Origin: Planctomycetaceae bacterium
Lineage (GTDB): Bacteria; Planctomycetota; Phycisphaerae; Phycisphaerales; SM1A02
DNA: 39,514 nucleotides
Assembly: GCA_002683215.1 (NCBI GenBank)
Contig: NYSY01000090.1
Location: 1-39,514 of the forward strand
Direction of reading: 5' to 3'
The notes under the pieces are model-generated. The model saw only the letters and a list, made by a program, of their open reading frames with translations, did no database searches and was not told the origin of the DNA. The translations under genes were made by a program, and so were the position numbers. Positions 27,794 to 36,263 of the stretch are shown one piece after another (positions within the stretch are counted from its first letter, which is position 1; each line of letters opens with the position of its first letter).

Positions 27794-28510
27794 ATGCCGA
27801 CGATCCGCGACGAAGCGATCTGTGTTCGCCACTGGGACTTCAGCGAGACCAGTCAGACCGTCTCCTTGTTCCTCCGCGATCACGGAATCGTTCGTGGACT
27901 CGCGAAGGGGGCGCGACGCGAACGCGGTTCCTTCAGCGGCGGATTCGATCTCTTCACCCGAGGTGAGATCGTCCTGATCTCGAAACCCGGACGGGAACTC
28001 GCGACGCTCACGGAATGGACGCTGCTCGAGACCTTTCCGATCCTCCGGCGGGATGCCGCGGCGAATCGATGCGGCTGGTACCTCGCGGACCTGATCGGTC
28101 GCTTCCTGCACCAGCCCGAACCGCATCCCGCCACCTGGACGGCGGCGATGACCGCGCTTCGTGAACTGGACGATGGCGTTTCCGTCGAGCGGGTCCTCCT
28201 GGCGTTTCAATGGCGGATGCTGTGTGATCTCGGCTACCGACCGCGGCTCGATCTCGAAGGCCTCGCCGGCGAAACTGTGGCGTTCAGCGCGGAGTCCGGG
28301 GGGGTGGTCGAGGATTCAGGGACCCCGGATCGCTGGCGGGTGCGGCGGACCACCATCGAGCTTCTCGATTCCATCGCTTCGGAGGATGGAACGATTCCCG
28401 ACGCGGCGGAACCGGAGTCCGTCGGCCGTGCCAATCGCCTGCTGGCGACCTGGGTTCGGGAACTTCTCGGCACCGAGACCGTCCCGATGCGCCTGCTGTT
28501 CAGGTCGTAG
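27794..28510 (+). CDS. recO: DNA repair protein RecO
   Basis: DEAICVRHWDFSETSQTVSLFLRDHGIVRGLAKGARRERGSFSGGFDLFTRGEIVL matches the RecO OB-fold N-terminus. Confidence 0.88.
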   Translation: MPTIRDEAICVRHWDFSETSQTVSLFLRDHGIVRGLAKGARRERGSFSGGFDLFTRGEIVLISKPGRELATLTEWTLLETFPILRRDAAANRCGWYLADLIGRFLHQPEPHPATWTAAMTALRELDDGVSVERVLLAFQWRMLCDLGYRPRLDLEGLAGETVAFSAESGGVVEDSGTPDRWRVRRTTIELLDSIASEDGTIPDAAEPESVGRANRLLATWVRELLGTETVPMRLLFRS

Positions 28511-28648
28511 GGGATTCCGTTCGGTTTCCGGACCAATTCGCCCCGCGGTTCACGCGGTCGGTCTTCATCCCCTTCGAAGAGGGGCCGAAGAGATCTCCGC
28601 GGAGGGATCGGTCTCGACGGTCGATCGTCCGCGGGGAGGAGCGAGGAG

Positions 28649-30115
28649 ATGAACGACACCGCCTTGAAGCGGATCATGGAGAGTCCCCGGCTTCCGACGC
28701 TGCCGGCGGTGGCGGTCCGGGTGCTCGAACTCACCAGTCGGCGCGATGTGGAGCTCGGTGAGATCGCGAAGGCGGTCGAACACGATCCGGCGATCGCGAC
28801 CCGGGTGTTGAAGACCGTGAATTCCAGTTTCTACGGCCTCACCCGCCGGGTCGGCTCCATCCGTCAGGCGCTGGCCTACCTCGGCCTCGAGACGGTGAAG
28901 GGACTGGTCCTGGGATTCAGCCTCGCCCGCACCTTCAAGGGTGACGAAGAGGTCATCTTCGACTTCGAGGAATACTGGAGGCGGAGCATCTTCGCGGCCA
29001 GTGCCGCACGATCGCTTGCTTCGATCGTTCGGATCGGCGACCCCGACGAGACCTTTCTTGCGGCGCTGATCCAGGACGTGGGCATGATCGCCCTCTGGAA
29101 GCACTATGACGATCGATATCTCCAGGTGTACGACCTCGCCGCGGGATCGCACGACCGACTCGCCGTCTTCGAGCAGCGACACTTCGAGGTCGACCATGCC
29201 CAGATCGGGGCCGCGATGCTCGAGGGATGGAAGTTCCCTTCGCACATCGTCGATGTCGTCCTGATGCACCACTTCGGCACCGAGGTGGCCGCGCAGGATG
29301 AGGACATGCGACGAATCGTCCTGTTGGGGAACCTGGTCGCGGAGAGCCTCGGACCCGATGTCGATCGATCCCAGAAGGCGCTCCAGCAGTACGAGGAACT
29401 CGCCTCGACGTGGTTCGACCTTCGACGAGGAACGGCCTTCGCCGCCCTCTCCTCGATCACCGAACACGCTCGGGAACTCGGTCGCATGTTCGACATCGAA
29501 GCCAGTGGATGCCCCGACGTCGACTCGATCCTCGAGGAGGCCGACCGACTTCGCCGGGCGAACCGGATCGCCACGCCGACCACCGAGATCGATGAGAACA
29601 TCGACGGCTTGACGGGACTTCCCGATCGAAATGCGTTTCAAAAGGATCTTCTCGACGTGTTCGAGTCGGAGGGCGAGGCTTCGATCCTGCTCGTCGGAAT
29701 CGACGGCATGCGGGAAATGAACCGCGCCGGCGGTCCGGGCACGGGTGACGCCGCCCTGGTGAAGGTCGCGGAGGCGGTGATCCGAACCTGCCGCGAAGCG
29801 GTCGGCGAGTCGGCGACGGTGTTCCGTTTCGTGGGCGCCGAACTGGCGGTCGTGATGCGGGGCGAATCCGCGAGCCGGGTCCAGATGCTCTCCGAGCGCA
29901 TCCGCGCGACGATCAGACTCGCACCGCTCGCCGACGAGCGGTTGGGACTGACGAAACTCGGCGCCTCACAGGGAATCGCCCGAAGACTGGCCGCGACGGA
30001 CACGCCCGACGAACTGCTCCGGGCCGCGATGATGGCCACGAGCGAGGCCCGGCGGAACGGTGGCGACTCGATCTTCGTGTGGGGCGAGGGCGAAGCGGCC
30101 GCGATCGCGGCCTGA
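28649..30115 (+). CDS. HDOD-domain protein with C-terminal degenerate GGDEF-like domain
   Basis: HDOD: LPTLPAVAVRVLELTSRRDVELGEIAKAVEHDPAIATRVLKTVNSSFYG; GGDEF-like part has FRFVGAELAVVM. SD AGGAG before ATG. Confidence 0.88.
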   Translation: MNDTALKRIMESPRLPTLPAVAVRVLELTSRRDVELGEIAKAVEHDPAIATRVLKTVNSSFYGLTRRVGSIRQALAYLGLETVKGLVLGFSLARTFKGDEEVIFDFEEYWRRSIFAASAARSLASIVRIGDPDETFLAALIQDVGMIALWKHYDDRYLQVYDLAAGSHDRLAVFEQRHFEVDHAQIGAAMLEGWKFPSHIVDVVLMHHFGTEVAAQDEDMRRIVLLGNLVAESLGPDVDRSQKALQQYEELASTWFDLRRGTAFAALSSITEHARELGRMFDIEASGCPDVDSILEEADRLRRANRIATPTTEIDENIDGLTGLPDRNAFQKDLLDVFESEGEASILLVGIDGMREMNRAGGPGTGDAALVKVAEAVIRTCREAVGESATVFRFVGAELAVVMRGESASRVQMLSERIRATIRLAPLADERLGLTKLGASQGIARRLAATDTPDELLRAAMMATSEARRNGGDSIFVWGEGEAAAIAA

Positions 30116-30124
30116 CCGACGCGA

Positions 30125-31354
30125 TCATCCGCCGCCGCGAACCGCGAGCAGTTGATCCAGCGGGAGGGAATCGAGGGCGTCCCGGATGTCGTCGAGGCCG
30201 ACCGCCCCGATCTTCGCGAGCTCTTCGTCGAGCGTCGCGTACTCCAGGCCGTAGCTCCACCGGGATCCGAGTCGGGTCATGCGGCCCATCGGTCGTTCAC
30301 TGGCCAGCATCGCGGACGTCGCGATCTTCGCACGGCTTCGAACCAGGGCATCCTCGTCCACGGTCGAGGAGAGGCGGGATATCTCGCGACGGGCGATCGC
30401 CTCGACCTGTTCGGCATTCTCCGACGCGCAGACGATCGTCGCGATCGCTTCGCCGCAGCCATCGTGGGTCTGGAGGTGCATCGTCGCCTCCTCGGCGAGT
30501 CCGGTTTCGACGAGCTCCCAGAAGAACGTCGATCCGTCGCTGTCACCGAGCGCCTGGAACGCCTGAGCCATCGCATACTTCCGGGGATCCGCGATCCCGA
30601 CCGCCGGCGCGAGCAGCATGATGTATCGCTGCTGGGTATCGGGAAGATCGACCTCGAGTTCGCCTGGTTCGAAGTCCGGATCGACGTGGACTCTTCCGGG
30701 TTCGCCCTTCGGCCAGTGTCCGCAGAGCGTCTCCGCCCGGCCGACGAGTTCATCGAAATCGACTCGGCCGGATGCGACGAGCACGGCGTTGTCGGCGGAG
30801 TACCGTCGATCGAAGTACGTCTTCATCTGGTCGCGTTGGAGATCACCCACGGTCTGCCGGGTGCCGAGGACCCGATGGGCCAGCGGGTGCTTTCCGAAGT
30901 ATCGCTCGAGCCCCTGTTCGAAGAGGACCCAGAAGGGTTGATCGTCGTACATCGCGATCTCTTCGAGGATCACGCCCTTCTCCTCGTCGAAGTCCTCGGT
31001 TCGGAGGGACGGCCGGAGAATGTCGGCGAGGATGTCGAGTCCGTCGTCGAATGCGTCGTAGGGGACGTGGGCGTAGTACGCGGTGACCTCGGTGGTGGTG
31101 AAGGCGTTGTGGTTCGCTCCGAGATCGTCGAATCCGCGATTGACGTCCTCGGCGGTCCGCCGTTCCGTCCCCTTGAACATCATGTGCTCGAGGAAGTGGC
31201 TGACGCCCATCAGTGGAGTAGCCTCGTCGCGGGCCCCGGTTCGGAAGAAGAACCCGGCGGCACTCGTCATCGCCCCCGGGACGATCTCGGCCTGCACGGT
31301 GAGACCGTTCGGGAGGACGGCTTCTCGGAATTCAACGGCGGTTGCGATGCTCAT
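30125..31354 (-). CDS. M16 (pitrilysin-family) zinc metallopeptidase
   Basis: Inverted zinc motif HFLEHMMFKGT, downstream EEKGVILEEIAMYDD. Confidence 0.93.
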   Translation of the reverse strand: MSIATAVEFREAVLPNGLTVQAEIVPGAMTSAAGFFFRTGARDEATPLMGVSHFLEHMMFKGTERRTAEDVNRGFDDLGANHNAFTTTEVTAYYAHVPYDAFDDGLDILADILRPSLRTEDFDEEKGVILEEIAMYDDQPFWVLFEQGLERYFGKHPLAHRVLGTRQTVGDLQRDQMKTYFDRRYSADNAVLVASGRVDFDELVGRAETLCGHWPKGEPGRVHVDPDFEPGELEVDLPDTQQRYIMLLAPAVGIADPRKYAMAQAFQALGDSDGSTFFWELVETGLAEEATMHLQTHDGCGEAIATIVCASENAEQVEAIARREISRLSSTVDEDALVRSRAKIATSAMLASERPMGRMTRLGSRWSYGLEYATLDEELAKIGAVGLDDIRDALDSLPLDQLLAVRGGG

Positions 31355-31430
31355 GAGGGGAGAATAGGGGAGTCCGGCACGGAAGGACGCCGATTTTCAC
31401 CCGGGGGGGTGCTAGAATGGGGGACGCGCC

Positions 31431-32570
31431 ATGAGTATCGAATCGAACGCCGAATCCGATCCCGAGACGAACGGCCGAACCGCGAGTTCGACCGGAGACG
31501 CCACGGTTGCGAGCCAAGCCGCGATCGGACGCACGCTGGCCAGACATCCTCGACCGTTGGGAGGGGACACGGCCCGGTCCACCCTCGGGACCGCCAGCCT
31601 CTCGTTGACCGGCATGGTCCTGGAGAACGGCGATGCCCATCAGATGCGGGTGGGGCGGAAGCCGGATTGGCTCCGTGCGAAGGTTCCGGGGGGCGAGGGC
31701 TACCGGAATCTCAAGTCGCTCATCGACGAGCACCGGCTTCACACCGTCTGCCAGGAGGCGAGCTGTCCGAACATGGGGGAGTGCTGGGAGCGTGGTACCG
31801 CGACGATCATGATCCTCGGTGACACGTGCACGCGGAGCTGCGGGTTCTGCAACGTCAAGACCGGGAAGCCCATGCCCGTGGACGACGATGAGCCACGCCG
31901 GGTCGCCGAGGTACTCGCCAGGATCAATCTCAAGCACGTGGTGATCACGAGTGTGGATCGCGACGACCAGCGGGACGGCGGTGCCCGAATCTGGGCGGAG
32001 ACGATCGAGGCGGTCCATGAAGCCTGTCCTGAAACGAGCGTTGAAGTGCTGGTCGGGGACTTCAAGGGCGTGGAACGAGACATCCAGATCGTGTGTGACG
32101 CCCGTCCCGAGATCATCAGCCACAACATGGAGACGGTCGATCGCATGCACCCCGCGGTCCGACCACAGGCTCGCTACGATCGGAGCCTGAAGGTCCTCCA
32201 GCAGTTCAAGGCGAACGGGCTGGTCACCAAGACGGGAATCATGCTGGGGATCGGTGAGCACGAAAACGAGGTTCTCGACCTTCTGCGTGACGTGCGGGCC
32301 TGGAGCGACTGCGACATTCTCACGATCGGCCAGTATCTGCAGCCGACCCGAAACCACCTTCCGATCGATCGCTGGGTGCACCCCGATGAGTTCGCCAGAC
32401 TTCGCGAGGCGGCGCTCGCCGCGGGCTTCGAGGTCTGCGAAAGCGGTCCGCTGGTCAGATCCAGCTACCACGCCGAGGAGCAGGCCGAGCGTCTGAGCCC
32501 CGAGCGGGCGGACGTCCACGAGCGGATGAAACGCCTGATCGCCCAGGCCCGGGATCGTGGCTCCTCCTGA
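31431..32570 (+). CDS. lipA: Lipoyl synthase
   Basis: CQEASCPNMGEC and CTRSCGFCNVKTGKP double [4Fe-4S] motifs; GQYLQPTRNHLP. N-terminal extension; start uncertain. Confidence 0.95.
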   Translation: MSIESNAESDPETNGRTASSTGDATVASQAAIGRTLARHPRPLGGDTARSTLGTASLSLTGMVLENGDAHQMRVGRKPDWLRAKVPGGEGYRNLKSLIDEHRLHTVCQEASCPNMGECWERGTATIMILGDTCTRSCGFCNVKTGKPMPVDDDEPRRVAEVLARINLKHVVITSVDRDDQRDGGARIWAETIEAVHEACPETSVEVLVGDFKGVERDIQIVCDARPEIISHNMETVDRMHPAVRPQARYDRSLKVLQQFKANGLVTKTGIMLGIGEHENEVLDLLRDVRAWSDCDILTIGQYLQPTRNHLPIDRWVHPDEFARLREAALAAGFEVCESGPLVRSSYHAEEQAERLSPERADVHERMKRLIAQARDRGSS

Positions 32571-32746
32571 TCGAACTCGACCCGAGGTCCGAGGGCGACC
32601 TATCATCTCAGAACCGATCGCGGGGGTCATTCAGCCCCGCCGCCTCCCGAGAGCAAGTCATTTCCACCATCACGCCTTTTCCGCCGGCTCCACAGAAGCC
32701 GACTTCGATCGAACGACCCGTTGCGACCCGCCCGACCACGGCGCTG

Positions 32747-33628
32747 GTGCGGTACGTGGTCCCGGTCGCCGCCATCCATCTGCTGGGCTTTCTCTGTCTG
32801 GTACCGGCGTTCTTCTCCTGGACCGGCGTCGTGATCTGTCTCATCGGCGTTCATCTCTTCGGTCAGGCGATCACGATGGGGTATCACCGACTGTTGACCC
32901 ATCGAAGTTTCGAGACCCGGCTCTGGTTCGAACATCTGCTCGTCCTTCTGGCGATGTGTTCCTTCGAAGACACTCCGGCCCGATGGGTGGCCACCCACCG
33001 TGTCCACCATGCACACAGTGATGAACAGGAAGATCCTCACAGCCCCCTGGTGAGTGCGTTCTGGGGGCACATGGGCTGGCTGCTGGTGTTCAATCGAGCA
33101 TTGCATACCGCCGGCAGCTACGAGAAGTACGCACGCGACGTCCTCCGCGATCCCTTCTACATGTGGCTCGAGCGACGGTCCTGGCGGATCGCCGTGATCT
33201 ACACCATTCACGCGATCCTCTTCTTCGTCGTCGCCTTCGGGATCGGCTCCGCCATCTGGGGCGTCACCGAAGGACTCTGGTTCGGTGCGAGCATCGTGGT
33301 CTGGGGCGTGATCGTCAGGACGCTGCTGGTCTGGCACATCACCTGGAGCGTCAACAGTCTTGCGCATCTCTTCGGATATCGGAATCACGATACGAACGAG
33401 GAGAGCAGGAACAACTGGTTCGTCGCCCTGGTGAGCGCCGGTGAGGGTTGGCACAACAACCACCATCACGATCCGAAGTGCTGCACCGTGAGTCACCGCT
33501 GGTGGGAACTGGATGTGACTCACCTCGAGGTTCGACTGCTCCGCCGCCTGGGAATCGTCACCTCGATCGTGCCGCGTCGCGAGGAACGAGCCCGTCTGGC
33601 GATGGAGAAGGTGAAGAAGCGGGCTTGA
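32747..33628 (+). CDS. Acyl-CoA/fatty acid desaturase (delta-9 type)
   Basis: Histidine boxes HRLLTH, HRVHH, HNNHHH; GTG start in track, true start may be upstream. Confidence 0.92.
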   Translation: MRYVVPVAAIHLLGFLCLVPAFFSWTGVVICLIGVHLFGQAITMGYHRLLTHRSFETRLWFEHLLVLLAMCSFEDTPARWVATHRVHHAHSDEQEDPHSPLVSAFWGHMGWLLVFNRALHTAGSYEKYARDVLRDPFYMWLERRSWRIAVIYTIHAILFFVVAFGIGSAIWGVTEGLWFGASIVVWGVIVRTLLVWHITWSVNSLAHLFGYRNHDTNEESRNNWFVALVSAGEGWHNNHHHDPKCCTVSHRWWELDVTHLEVRLLRRLGIVTSIVPRREERARLAMEKVKKRA

Positions 33629-33670
33629 GGATTCGAAGAAGGTCGAGCAACCAACTGCGGTGTAATCCGA

Positions 33671-35908
33671 TCAGAATCGACAGGACCCCCATCCTTCGAG
33701 CATGATGGCCAGGTCTCTGGAATCCGTCGAACCGTCGCCATCCAGATCGTAGAGATAGCCTGGAAATCCTCCGGCCGGGCCGAAGTGATCGAGGAGGGCA
33801 CCGATGTCGCGCGCGTCGACCACCCCATCGGCATCGAAATCACGCCAGCAGTCCTCGGCGTCGGGCTGATCCACCGAAAGGCCCAGCGGACCACCGATCC
33901 CATCAGGATGATTCGACCGGATCACGGTTCCGGTGAGAATCAGCGGATTGGTCGCGGACCGGACCCAGATGCCACCGCCTTCGAAGGCGTGATTTCTGGT
34001 GACCAAGGACTCTTCGATATGCAGTTGTGACGGCTCGTGTTCCACGTTGAAGTGGACGATGCCACCTCCGCGGTCACCCCGATTTCCAAGGAACCGGCAT
34101 CCATGGAACCGATTGCATCCACTCATCGTCTTGACGCCGCCTCCATCGCCCGAGGTCCATCCATCGAGGAAGTCGCAGTCGAGGATCTCGGCCTGACCCC
34201 GGAAGAACATGGCATTGCCCCCCTCGGCGTCCGCGAAGCCACGAACGAAGACACACCGTTCGATTCGACCGGTGAAGTTCATCGCATAGAGATTTCCACC
34301 GAACGTGGACCGATTCTGGTCGAAGATGCAATCCTCGAGATGAGCGGCGTTGTTATGCAGGTAGACGCCACCACCCACCCAGAATCCGGCGGGCGATCGA
34401 CTTCCGGTCGATCCTCCCGAGATCGTGAAGCCCCTGATCTTCGTTCGGGAATCGACTCTGTTTCCGATTCGGAGCACACTCGATTCAGAGACGGCCGGTC
34501 GGATCACCGTCACTTCGGCGCCGCCCGTCGATTCCAGAGTGAATGCGGATCCTGATTCGATCACGAGGCACTCCTCGTACGTGCCGGGATGCACGACGAT
34601 CCGGCCCCCATCACCGACCATCGCGATCGCCTCCTGGATCGACGGCGTATCGTCCGGAACCGAGACCAGGACGGGCCTGACGGCATCCTCGATGTTTCGG
34701 TCCGATCGAACCAGAAGACCGATCAGGACGCCGAAGAGCAGGATTCCCACCGCCACCGGAAGGAGCATGCTCGATCGCCCTCGTTCGCGCATGCTTCGGA
34801 ACGCATCTCCCTCCGACAGCGCGGTTCGAATCTCCAAGGCCAGCGCCGAAGCGTCCGACTGCCGTCTGCTGGGTTCCTTCGAGAGTGCGCGCTCGATCAC
34901 CCGGACCAGTGATTCAGGCGTCGAAGGCGAGATCCTCCGAAGGTCGAGCGGTGGAACGTGCCGAATGGCCTGCACCGCCGCCAGAAGATTTTCACCGATC
35001 TCGTAGGGCGCCCGCCCGGTGATCATTCGAAACGCCACCACGCCAAGCGCGTAGACGTCGGTCCTCGGTGACACCGGACCAAGGGAGATGTCGACCTGTT
35101 CGGGCGCCATGTATGCCGGCGTGCCGAGGAGGGAACCCTCGATGGTTCGCTGCATGCTCGAACGGCGCAGATCCGGCTGAAGGTGGGCGATGCCGAAGTC
35201 GATCACGCGAACGCGACCGTCCGATCCGACGAGAAGGTTGCTCGGTTTGAGGTCTCGATGGACGATTCCCCTTGCATGGGCCTGTGCGATCGCGTCGCAT
35301 GCCTCCAGCAGAAGATCCAGCGAGGCCTCCATGGAATCCATGCCCGCCCCGGTGTTGAGCGTCAGGTCGCTGATCCAGCGGGGATCGGGAACCAGTTCCA
35401 TCGCGATCCACGGTGAATCGAGGTTCGTACCGTCACCGTCCAGATTGGTTTCGAACGCCCGAACGATCCCGGGATGATCCAGTCGCCGGAGTGTCTCGAT
35501 TTCCGTTCGAAAACGGCTGCTCGTCTTTCTGCCCGTGCGCCTCGTGTCGAAGATCTTGATGGCGGCGACTCGTTCGGTCGATCGATCTTCGGGCCCGGAC
35601 CATTCGGCGCGAAAGACGAGGCTGTGACCACCTTCACCGATCAGTTCCAACAACCGCCATCCGCCGCCGTTCGATTCGATCGTGGTCCCGATTCGCGGGT
35701 GCTTGAACCGCGACGCCTGGAATTCATCGATCTCGGACTCGACTTCCGAAAGAAGCTCGTGCACCGACGTCTCGAGATCCTGATCACCAGCGGAGGCCTC
35801 ATGAATGAAGGTCGTCCTCCGGTCCGCGGGAAGTTCGACCGCTTCATCGAAGAGCCTCCGGATCATCAAGTCGCGATCACCATCTGATTTTCGTTCGAAT
35901 GGGCCCAT
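33671..35908 (-). CDS. Serine/threonine protein kinase with TM segment, right-handed beta-helix and C-terminal dockerin-like repeats
   Basis: Kinase motifs GEGGHSLVF, HRDLKPSN, DFG, APE; TM LLPVAVGILLFGVLIGLLV; beta-helix-like repeats; DFDADGVVDARDIGALL and DLDGDGSTDSRDLAIML. Start ATG 35908 preferred over GTG 35989. Confidence 0.88.
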   Translation of the reverse strand: MGPFERKSDGDRDLMIRRLFDEAVELPADRRTTFIHEASAGDQDLETSVHELLSEVESEIDEFQASRFKHPRIGTTIESNGGGWRLLELIGEGGHSLVFRAEWSGPEDRSTERVAAIKIFDTRRTGRKTSSRFRTEIETLRRLDHPGIVRAFETNLDGDGTNLDSPWIAMELVPDPRWISDLTLNTGAGMDSMEASLDLLLEACDAIAQAHARGIVHRDLKPSNLLVGSDGRVRVIDFGIAHLQPDLRRSSMQRTIEGSLLGTPAYMAPEQVDISLGPVSPRTDVYALGVVAFRMITGRAPYEIGENLLAAVQAIRHVPPLDLRRISPSTPESLVRVIERALSKEPSRRQSDASALALEIRTALSEGDAFRSMRERGRSSMLLPVAVGILLFGVLIGLLVRSDRNIEDAVRPVLVSVPDDTPSIQEAIAMVGDGGRIVVHPGTYEECLVIESGSAFTLESTGGAEVTVIRPAVSESSVLRIGNRVDSRTKIRGFTISGGSTGSRSPAGFWVGGGVYLHNNAAHLEDCIFDQNRSTFGGNLYAMNFTGRIERCVFVRGFADAEGGNAMFFRGQAEILDCDFLDGWTSGDGGGVKTMSGCNRFHGCRFLGNRGDRGGGIVHFNVEHEPSQLHIEESLVTRNHAFEGGGIWVRSATNPLILTGTVIRSNHPDGIGGPLGLSVDQPDAEDCWRDFDADGVVDARDIGALLDHFGPAGGFPGYLYDLDGDGSTDSRDLAIMLEGWGSCRF

Positions 35909-36112
35909 GGATCGGAAGGCTCGAAGGATCTGGATATCAGCGCGATGTTCGGGAGGCGCCCCGTGGTTCGGCGCGGTCGCAGCCACCACCGACGCCCGTC
36001 GAGGCGATCACCGAGCGGGAAAAAGCCACTCCTTCGACGATGATACAGGGCCGCATCGACATGGGATTTTCATCGCATCCCCCGCCGATCGGTGACAGCG
36101 GAGCCTCATCAG

Positions 36113-36188
36113 GGTTCTCACCACGCTTCGGGCCGTCATTTTCCAAAGGTTCGTGCATTCAAATTTCGACTCGGTCATAATGAGAACC
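36113..36188. repeat. Inverted repeat GGTTCTCA-N60-TGAGAACC in kinase/subtilase divergent intergenic region
   Basis: Arms 36113-36120 and 36181-36188, perfect 8-bp complement. Confidence 0.7.
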
Positions 36189-36263
36189 ACCGAAGATCCG
36201 ATCGCGGCGTCCATTCGGGGCGTTCGATCCACCGCATCGCGATCATCGATTCTGGAGCAAACC

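Noticed and set aside
28560-28625. Short palindromes (CCCCTTCGAAGAGGGG, CTCCGCGGAG) upstream of the HDOD gene
   Set aside because: Arms are only about 5 bp and no T tract follows; expected by chance in GC-rich sequence.
31399-31412. CACCC-G-run-GGGTG hairpin before lipA
   Set aside because: Too short to support as a riboswitch or terminator.
30152-31822. 556-aa plus-strand ORF opposite the M16 peptidase and into lipA
   Set aside because: Crosses two well-supported genes; composition typical of an antisense shadow.
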